From positions 1 through 9,530 of the forward strand of contig JANQSK010000948.1 of the NCBI GenBank assembly GCA_028284105.1: a DNA stretch of 9,530 nt, written 5' to 3'. The DNA comes from Anaerolineae bacterium (GTDB taxonomy: Bacteria; Chloroflexota; Anaerolineae; Promineifilales; Promineifilaceae). Numbering within the stretch: position 1 is the first letter of the stretch; the number at the start of each line of letters is the position of its first letter. The notes below the pieces were generated by a model that saw only the letters and a program-made list of their open reading frames with translations, did no database searches and was not told where the DNA came from. Of the stretch, positions 1-5,700 are shown piece after piece. The translations under genes were made by a program, and so were the position numbers.

Positions 1-399
1 AAATTTATCCAGCTTGACATCATGAATGCCTTGAAACGAATCCAAGATCGTTCAATCGAGGAAATTTATCTTCTCTTTCCCCCACCTGTGCTCAAAGAGA
101 AGTTCTTGTATAAAGATGTGCTTACCACATCATTTATTGCTGAGGTGAGTCGATGTTTGGTTGAAAACGGCCGTTTTCACTTTGTCACCGATATCGAGTC
201 ATATTTTTTAGAGAAGGTCGAGCTACTCAAAAATGAAAGCAGTTTGCAGCTTGTCCAACAAAAGCAATCCGTTGAGGGTGGTTTAACTCGCTTCCAAATA
301 TTGTGGGAAAGCTACGGGGAATTATCATATCGAGTTATGTTTGAAAAGCATGCGATTAACAAAACTGCCGACGAGCCCGCTTCAAAAGACGCTCTCTAA
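1..399 (+). CDS. TrmB-like tRNA (guanine-N7)-methyltransferase family protein, 5'-truncated by window edge
   Basis: The reading frame is open from base 1 (seven codons precede the ATG at 22), so this is the C-terminal part of a larger gene and the ATG is probably internal; about 132 residues are visible against 200-240 for full TrmB. TrmB enzymes make m7G46 in tRNA using S-adenosylmethionine. Visible similarities are a strand ending in LLFPPP (codons 70-87) where TrmB has (F)FPDPW, a helix followed by ENGRFHFVTD resembling the TrmB 'GG.l.f.TD' strand, and a C-terminal LTRFQ...YRVMFEK resembling the 'TkfE...G..i.dl.fe' end. Oddities: Asp of PDPW is Pro, the basic KKRHHKRR-type stretch is replaced by VLKEKFLYKD, and Glu of TKFE is Gln, so activity as a canonical TrmB is doubtful. 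The last 44 bases overlap the convergent sigma gene. It could also be another SAM methyltransferase; the N-terminal SAM site is outside the window. Confidence 0.62.
   Translation, partial: KFIQLDIMNALKRIQDRSIEEIYLLFPPPVLKEKFLYKDVLTTSFIAEVSRCLVENGRFHFVTDIESYFLEKVELLKNESSLQLVQQKQSVEGGLTRFQILWESYGELSYRVMFEKHAINKTADEPASKDAL
167..175. repeat. Iterated palindrome ACGGCCGTT, copy 1
   Basis: This copy is embedded in an 18-bp perfect palindrome (162-179). It is read as Asn-Gly-Arg in the methyltransferase-like gene. Confidence 0.75.
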
Positions 400-1027
400 T
401 TCGATTGACATCTTTCGTTGTAGAAAAATGGTCTGGATATTCGGCAACAACTTGCTTGGGTTTTAGGTTGTATTCAAAAATCAGCTTGATCAGCAAACGC
501 TCTTGAGGATCTTGTACATCGTTTTTCACCCATTCTTGAATGCGATAAACAAGCTCAGATGGTTCCTGTTCTTTATAGTGTCCGCACCCGTTGAGCAAGA
601 ATTCGGCCGTCAAATTTTCCTCCAGCGCCTCCAGTTTTTGTTTTTTACGCAAAAAATCAATCGATGTAGACACCGCACATTTTTTCAGGTATTGAAGAAT
701 GCATCCTAAATTCAAGAATTTCTCTTCCAAGGAAATTTGATTTTTAGTTAATGAATACCAAAATCTCGTGTAGGTACTTTGAATTAAATCATCCATATCA
801 TGTTCACATAAGCCGGATACAGATTGGCTAATCCAATGGCGAATCATAAAATGATATTTTGTTTGTATCTCGACCCACGCATTATTTTTTTTATATGAAA
901 TAGCTTCACAAAACAGCTGATAACTGCGTGAGCTCTCTCGGTCTGCCTTTTGATTCACATCATAAGATGGTTTAAAAGGCAGATACCGATCTTTCGTGTC
1001 CATATGTAAGCTCAACTCGATCCTCAT
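356..1027 (-). CDS. ECF-type sigma-70 family RNA polymerase sigma factor
   Basis: Predicted cytoplasmic sigma factor of 223 residues that would direct RNA polymerase to a specific promoter set. Region 2 is recognisable in the first half: an AWVEIQTKYHFMIRHWI helix, then the core-binding/-10 helix DMDDLIQSTYTRFWYSL, then ILQYLKKCAVSTSIDFLRKKQK. Region 4 is at the C-terminus: DPQERLLIKLIFEYNLKP followed by a helix-turn-helix and RIRERLLKRARRQF. The 'LKPKQVVAEYPDHF' wording is typical of a lineage-specific ECF-like group I associate with Chloroflexota. There are no extra C-terminal domains and no anti-sigma gene next to it on its own strand. Start choice: an in-frame ATG lies at 1033, but the AAAGG at 1039-1035 is only 1 nt from it and 7 nt from the ATG at 1027, so 1027 is preferred. 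It is divergent from the sigma gene at 1193 and convergent with the methyltransferase gene. Promoter specificity and regulon are unknown. Confidence 0.82.
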   Translation of the reverse strand: MRIELSLHMDTKDRYLPFKPSYDVNQKADRESSRSYQLFCEAISYKKNNAWVEIQTKYHFMIRHWISQSVSGLCEHDMDDLIQSTYTRFWYSLTKNQISLEEKFLNLGCILQYLKKCAVSTSIDFLRKKQKLEALEENLTAEFLLNGCGHYKEQEPSELVYRIQEWVKNDVQDPQERLLIKLIFEYNLKPKQVVAEYPDHFSTTKDVNRIRERLLKRARRQFC

Positions 1028-1034
1028 TTGCATA

Positions 1035-1039
1035 CCTTT
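1035..1039 (-). promoter_or_regulatory. Ribosome binding site deciding the start of the minus-strand sigma gene
   Basis: On the minus strand AAAGG is followed by T, ATGCAA and then a second ATG. Spacing is 1 nt to the first ATG (1033) and 7 nt to the second (1027). The second is therefore the better start. Confidence 0.6.
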
Positions 1040-1113
1040 ATGTTGTTTTCGTTGGGGCTCAAGATCTTCTCAAAAATGTAACGTCAAATTCGAGCGAGTT
1101 GTTCCCATCTGAC

Positions 1114-1125
1114 AACAACGTTGTT
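1114..1125. promoter_or_regulatory. 12-bp perfect palindrome in the divergent sigma-sigma intergenic region
   Basis: AACAACGTTGTT is a perfect inverted repeat in the 165-bp gap between the two divergently transcribed sigma genes (1028-1192). It is 68 bases upstream of the plus-strand start and 87 bases upstream of the minus-strand start. The position and symmetry fit a dimeric regulator's operator serving one or both promoters, but no regulator is identified. The rest of the gap shows only a weak CATAAT at 1147-1152 as a possible -10; I see no convincing -35 partner. Confidence 0.35.
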
Positions 1126-1192
1126 TGCGATTTAATAAATATGACCCATAATTCTTTTGTCACTTACAATGAATTTCTAAAGTGAAATTTTT

Positions 1193-1768
1193 ATGCAAGA
1201 AAAAACCGATCAGGCGTGGATTAGGGAGCTAAAAAAAGAAGACCCCAAAACAATTCAATTGCTTTGGGAAATGATCTATCGTTTTGCTGTCCAAACAGGA
1301 AGACAGCGGCAAGCCCCTTCCGATATGGCGCATGATGCTGCTATTGCTGCCTACAATCGCATTAGACAGCGAGGGATTTCCCAATATCAATTTGCCTGTC
1401 CGTTTCCAGGATATTGTCGAGTTATTGTGGTGAGGGAATTTTTGCGACTGTATAGAAAACTGACTCCTGAACACGAGCCAATTACTGAAAACAATGAAGA
1501 AAGAATAGGCCAAGAAGCGTCTCAACCTCATGCGGCACAGGATGAAATTCAAAAACGAATGCAGCCATGCATTGATAAATTACCCAATAACTTGAAAAAA
1601 GTAGTCGAGTATTTGTATTTCAACAATTTAGACCCAGAAGATGTTGCTGAAAAAATGGAGATTCGAAGAAATTACGTCAATCAATTGGCTCACAGAGCAC
1701 GGAAACAACTTAAGGCATGTTTTGAGAGCTTGGGGTATTTAACGGTAGGCGATATCTTAAGTTTGTAA
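1193..1768 (+). CDS. ECF-type sigma-70 family RNA polymerase sigma factor
   Basis: A 191-residue predicted sigma factor, first gene of the plus-strand cluster. Region 2 occupies about residues 6-90: the helix WIRELKKEDPKTIQLLWEMIYRFA, then DMAHDAAIAAYNRI in the place of the usual D-x-x-Q-E/D-T helix, then a segment with CPFPGYCRVIVVREFLRLYRK. A polar linker (about 91-122) precedes region 4 (about 124-180): CIDKLPNNLKKVVEYLYFNN, then a helix-turn-helix DPEDVAEKMEIRRNYVNQLAHRARKQL. The residues around the -10 recognition loop differ from those of the divergent sigma factor, so the two are not recent duplicates. Translation probably starts at ATG 1193 behind a weak AAAGTGA (1179-1185). The next gene downstream encodes a ZAS-motif protein, the classic partner of ECF sigma factors, so this sigma is the likely target of that protein. 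Which promoters it reads is not known; the shared 15-bp element before the next two genes is one candidate. Confidence 0.83.
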   Translation: MQEKTDQAWIRELKKEDPKTIQLLWEMIYRFAVQTGRQRQAPSDMAHDAAIAAYNRIRQRGISQYQFACPFPGYCRVIVVREFLRLYRKLTPEHEPITENNEERIGQEASQPHAAQDEIQKRMQPCIDKLPNNLKKVVEYLYFNNLDPEDVAEKMEIRRNYVNQLAHRARKQLKACFESLGYLTVGDILSL

Positions 1769-1778
1769 GTGAAGATTA

Positions 1779-1793
1779 ATTTTGGGGTCATTA
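1779..1793 (+). promoter_or_regulatory. Shared 15-bp intergenic element, copy 1 (before ZAS gene)
   Basis: ATTTTGGGGTCATTA is identical to 2595-2609 in the next intergenic region. It lies 11 bases after the sigma gene stop and 91 bases before the ZAS gene start. In this copy the right half is part of a perfect 12-bp palindrome, GTCATTAATGAC (1787-1798), which copy 2 lacks. It is likely a promoter element or operator; which of the two is not visible. Confidence 0.5.
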
Positions 1794-1809
1794 ATGACAA
1801 GGATATGTA

Positions 1810-1850
1810 AAAACCATTTGAATATACTAGAAAAATCCCACGATGGTTTT
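1810..1850. repeat. Imperfectly explained inverted repeat upstream of ZAS gene
   Basis: AAAACCAT (1810-1817) and ATGGTTTT (1843-1850) are exact 8-bp inverted arms separated by 25 bases. They could be operator half-sites or a weak long-loop hairpin in the leader. There is no U-run after the second arm, so it is not a standard terminator. Confidence 0.3.
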
Positions 1851-1855
1851 GCTTT

Positions 1856-1870
1856 AATGCACTCTGCATT
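1856..1870 (+). promoter_or_regulatory. Short hairpin just upstream of the ZAS gene ribosome binding site
   Basis: AATGCA-CTC-TGCATT is an exact 6-bp inverted repeat with a 3-base loop. It ends 4 bases before the AGAGG (1875-1879) that serves the ATG at 1885 (5-nt spacing). It could be a leader hairpin affecting translation or a small operator; with six A/T-rich pairs it is weak as an RNA structure. Confidence 0.3.
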
Positions 1871-1884
1871 GGTAAGAGGTAATC

Positions 1885-2571
1885 ATGTCAAAAAATAACC
1901 CTCGCTTGAACAAGATGGTTCAAGATGTTTTTGCTGCTGAACAAGCGGAAATATATTGCGATCAAGCTATCAATCAAATTGCCTTAGCAGGTCGTTTAGA
2001 TTTATCTTTACCTGAAAACGCCATTCAGTTTCGCGATCTTCTGAAGCATCTTCAACTTTGTTCAAATTGCCAAGCTGAGTTTGAGCTTTCCCAACAGTTG
2101 CTGAATCAGTCAGACAAAGATGTACAAATTAATATTCCCCCTCTGCCTGATAACGGCCGTTTTCCAATCTCAGAGCTATTCAAAAACTTACTCAATGTTG
2201 AATTTCCCGGCTTTGCTCCCATATTAGGCCAAGCCTTGACGCGTGGAGAGGAACTCGGGGTTGAGCCAACGGCCATATCCCTACCTGATACCGATCTTGT
2301 GCTCGAAATTGACGTGGGAATCAATGAGAACAATCAATCAAATCGTGACCTCTTTATCACACTTATGGATGAAGCAGATGATGATAATCCGACATTAGGG
2401 GAAGGCAGTTCAGTTTGGCTTCATCAAGATACGCAGAGTCCTGTTATTCAAGAACAAATTTTTGATGAGCTGGGCGATTTAAACTTTACCAACTTATCTC
2501 CCGGTACATACACCATAAGACTACAAATAAATAATCAACAATTCGCAATATCACCTATTCAACTCCCTTAA
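1885..2571 (+). CDS. Soluble zinc-finger (ZAS-type) putative anti-sigma factor with C-terminal beta domain
   Basis: A 228-residue protein without a signal peptide or membrane helix. The N-terminal helical part carries Cys25 and the motif His55-x3-Cys59-x2-Cys62 (HLQLCSNC), the hallmark of zinc-binding anti-sigma domains, which bind ECF sigma factors and occlude their core-binding surfaces. Residues about 65-130 are a proline-containing linker with a hydrophobic segment (LFKNLLNVEFPGFAPILGQAL) too short and polar to be a membrane anchor. Residues about 132-228 are beta-rich, with LVLEIDVGI, SVWLHQ and a LSPGTYTIRLQ ending like an Ig or carboxypeptidase-regulatory fold. The gene follows the sigma gene by 116 bases, supporting a sigma/anti-sigma pair. 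The ribosome site AGAGG (1875-1879) fixes the start. Oddity: most ZAS proteins of ECF operons are membrane-anchored; this one appears cytosolic, so the signal must reach it inside the cell. It might instead bind zinc for a different regulatory role. Confidence 0.72.
   Translation: MSKNNPRLNKMVQDVFAAEQAEIYCDQAINQIALAGRLDLSLPENAIQFRDLLKHLQLCSNCQAEFELSQQLLNQSDKDVQINIPPLPDNGRFPISELFKNLLNVEFPGFAPILGQALTRGEELGVEPTAISLPDTDLVLEIDVGINENNQSNRDLFITLMDEADDDNPTLGEGSSVWLHQDTQSPVIQEQIFDELGDLNFTNLSPGTYTIRLQINNQQFAISPIQLP
2153..2161. repeat. Iterated palindrome ACGGCCGTT, copy 2
   Basis: AACGGCCGTT at 2152-2161 is in the linker of the ZAS protein and is read as Asn-Gly-Arg, as in copy 1. Confidence 0.75.
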
Positions 2572-2594
2572 ATGGATTTTGTAATTGAGCTAGC

Positions 2595-2609
2595 ATTTTG
2601 GGGTCATTA
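2595..2609 (+). promoter_or_regulatory. Shared 15-bp intergenic element, copy 2 (before protease gene)
   Basis: This is an identical copy of the ATTTTGGGGTCATTA at 1779-1793. It lies 24 bases after the ZAS gene stop and 134 bases before the protease start. Further right, both gaps also share CATTTGA followed by ATATA and GAAAAAT (1815-1836 and 2651-2676), but at a different distance (36 versus 56 bases from the element start). The remainder of the 172-bp gap shows no hairpin terminator. Confidence 0.5.
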
Positions 2610-2730
2610 TTAGAAACGGCATCCGAATGAGGCGGCCTAGATGATTCAGTCATTTGAGGAAATATATCGAAAAATGGCTCAAATTATCGTTTAGTAAAAA
2701 CAAATCTATTGATGACCACATAAAGAAATG

Positions 2731-2734
2731 AGGG
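2731..2734 (+). promoter_or_regulatory. Ribosome binding site of the secreted protease gene
   Basis: AGGG precedes both TTG (2741, spacing 6) and ATG (2744, spacing 9), which are adjacent in-frame codons. ATG 2744 is taken as the start because ATG is the stronger initiator and the spacing is good. The TTG alternative adds only one residue. Confidence 0.5.
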
Positions 2735-2743
2735 AAAAAGTTG

Positions 2744-5700
2744 ATGTCTAAGCGAGCAGCCAATTATTTATTATTATCTTTTATTTTTTCGCTGTTGTTA
2801 CCATTATCAGTATTTCGTTTATTCGCTCAGTCATATCAATCAGATAAAAACAACGCCCCCGTCAATCATACTTCCAAAACAACTCTGATTGGGCAAAATG
2901 AGGAAGCACCCATTTTAGGCGAACCTTGTGGCTCGGGAGCGCTACTGCCTGAGTGGGTTATTTGCTTACATGGCGTCATCGGAGAAGTCTCTCCACTAGG
3001 TGAAATCACCCCATTTGATGATATTTTGGTCACAATTTCATATCAAGAAAAGACCGTATCAGGCACAACATTTATTCATCCTGGGAAAACAATTCCAACC
3101 TATGGGATTGATATTAGCTCATTGAAGCCTCAATTCTTACAGCCTGTCACGGTAACGGTCGTATTTCCTCAAACCTCAATCGAACGTCAAATTGTCATAT
3201 TTCCAGATTTTCAAACCCAAAACCAACAAGCTGACATCCTGATCCCAACCGTTTCTGCATTAGACTCAGCCCCGCTTTGGGGGCATGTCATTGATTTTCA
3301 GTCAGAAGGTGCTGTAGAAGGAGCAGTTGTGACAGTGCAACATAACAGTCAGATCATAACCCAAACGACAGAACTGAATGCTGAAGAAACTGAATATATT
3401 TATCAATTTGAACAAGCAGATTTAGCATCTATTAATGCCTTCTCAGGGGATACTGTCACCGTTACAGCCTCTTTTAATAATGATATTGACCTACAAACAG
3501 TCCAGCTTTCTTCTGACCCTCTTCAGCTTGATTTTGTAACCGGATGGAAATGTGATGACTTTGATCCATTACCGAGAGAAAGTGTCGGGGTTGGGTTACC
3601 TCGTGAAAGTGTCGGGGTTGGATTACCAGACGTGGCCTGTTTTTGGGGATATGGACTAGTTGATGGTGTTCCTCAAGAAGAAGTAACGGTTCAAATTGTC
3701 GTATCAGATACGGTTTATGAGGCAGAAACGCGTTTATTCCCTGGCGAATTGGTGCCACGTTATGCTATTGGGGCATGGGGTGGGAGTCAGCTGGATGGGG
3801 AAGTTGTGGAAGGAACGGCCGTTTACAAAGGTCAAACCTCTCCTATTCAATTCGAAGTCGATCTAGACGAAAGCTCTCATATGCAAAACCATGTGTTCTT
3901 ATCTGGCATTGAAGTGCTTTTTAATCAAATGAACATCAATGATGTTCATGCCATGACCTGGCTCAACGATACGCTTTGGTCTGGCAGTTTTGGGGGTCTC
4001 GTCAAATGGGATGTTGACCAAAATACCTATGAACAGTTTCAAGTATTCGATGGTCTTGCGGGCAACGGCATCAAAACGATCTCAAAAGATGACGCTGGCA
4101 ATTTGTGGGTAGGCACCTTTGGAAATGGCATTAGCATGCTCAGCTCAACCACAATGGAATGGAGAACATTTAATAGTGCCAACTCCAACCTAATCAATGA
4201 TGTTGTCACAGCCAGTGGTATAGATCAAGAAGGTAAAATCTGGTTTGGTACGCACGCAGGCATCATGAGTTACGATGCAGAAAATGATATTTGGGAAACG
4301 AAACTCACATTAAATGATGCACCCTTACACATAAAAGGCCCTCACTATTGGACCAGCACCGTCACCCACAGCGATGGAGGAATTTGGTTTAGTGCAACCG
4401 ATAATCTTTTAAGACGATACGATCCTGTACAAGATAATTGGATCACAATCGAGCTTCCAGTTGTTGAAGGCTTAGAAAATGGGGCAAGAGAACTGCTCTT
4501 TGAAGGTGAAAGCAGCTTGTGGGTAGGCACAACCCATGGCGGATTGGTGCATTTCGACCTAAATACCTATTTATTCACCGTATATGACACATCGAACTCT
4601 GGAATTATTGGCAACTATGTTGATGCACTAATTCTTGATGAAGATAACAATATGTGGTTGGGTACAAAATCTGGAATCAGTTTCTTCAATCTATCGGAGA
4701 ACAGCTGGCAATCATTTACAACCAGCAACACAAACCTCACGGACAATTGGATCAAAAATGTCCTAATTGATCCTGATAAAAACATATGGTTTGGTACAGA
4801 AAATGGCATCAATCGATTTTCTCCACAAACCGAAACATGGGATAGTTTTATTGAAGAAGGAACTAATTCTCTTTACAACAACCATATTCATGAGATCGCT
4901 TTTGACCAAAACAACAATCTCATCGTTGGATACAACACCAAAGGTTTAAGCATTTTTACACCAGAGACAAACAATTGGGAATTTTATAACTCAGAAAATT
5001 CGTTTCTACCCAGCGACCGGATTCGGGGCATTGAGGTCGTTGGAGATGATATTTGGCTTGTTGCTGCAAAAAAGCTGATTCAATTTAATCCCATTGCAAA
5101 TGTGTGGAAAATCTATGCTCCCAATAATTCTGGAATTTTAGACAGCGCCATTGAAGAGATGGTTTTAGCCCAAGAAAATCATATTTGGATTGCACAACAA
5201 GACGGTGTAAGTGTTTTTAATCTCCAAAATGAAACTTGGGAAACATTTACGACTGAAAACTCTGGGTTGTTACACAATCATATTTGGGCCATTGCCACAG
5301 ATAGTAAAGGCACTATTTGGATGGGAGACAATGGAGGTAACTTAACGGCCTATTCTCCTGCCACCGAAAGCTGGCAAGTATTTAACAAAGAAAACTCAAG
5401 CATGCCAAACTCTAGTCCTCCTAGAGAAATTGCTGTTGATTTAGACGATACCCTCTGGATAGGAAACAATCATCTTAATCACTTCAACCCTATTTCGGGC
5501 GAATGGCTCAAGTACACTTCGAACGAAATTGGATTCGTTGACAGTGGTTTAACCAAATCAATTTTTATCGATCGAAATGGAGACCTCTGGTTAAGTTATT
5601 TTCCTGAAGAAGACAGTGAAAATCGATTTATAAATGATGGCATTTTATATCTTCCAAAAGGGCAAGATAATTGGCGGTTTTATTCAAAATCAGAACTTGG

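Noticed and set aside
503..709. Plus-strand open frame opposite the minus-strand sigma gene
   Set aside because: It is antisense to sigma region 2-4 coding; the Phe-rich translation (FLFFIV, FLFFT) is the mirror of Lys/Glu-rich sigma helices.
1121..1152. Possible sigma-70 promoter (TTGTTT and CATAAT) before the plus-strand sigma gene
   Set aside because: The spacing is 20 bases and both hexamers are weak; AT-rich sequence gives such matches often.
1241..1250. GACCCCAAAA, the reverse complement of ten bases of the shared 15-bp intergenic element
   Set aside because: It is inside the sigma coding sequence (Asp-Pro-Lys), in the opposite orientation, and lacks the CATTA part; probably coincidence.
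1229..2333. Minus-strand open frames at 1229-1552 and 2106-2333
   Set aside because: Both lie wholly inside well-supported plus-strand genes, have low-complexity or unfamiliar translations and no ribosome site; they are antisense shadows.
2585..2613. TTGAGC-17-TATTAG as a housekeeping promoter spanning the shared element copy 2
   Set aside because: Each hexamer matches four of six, but there is no equivalent at the same place around copy 1, so it does not explain the shared element.
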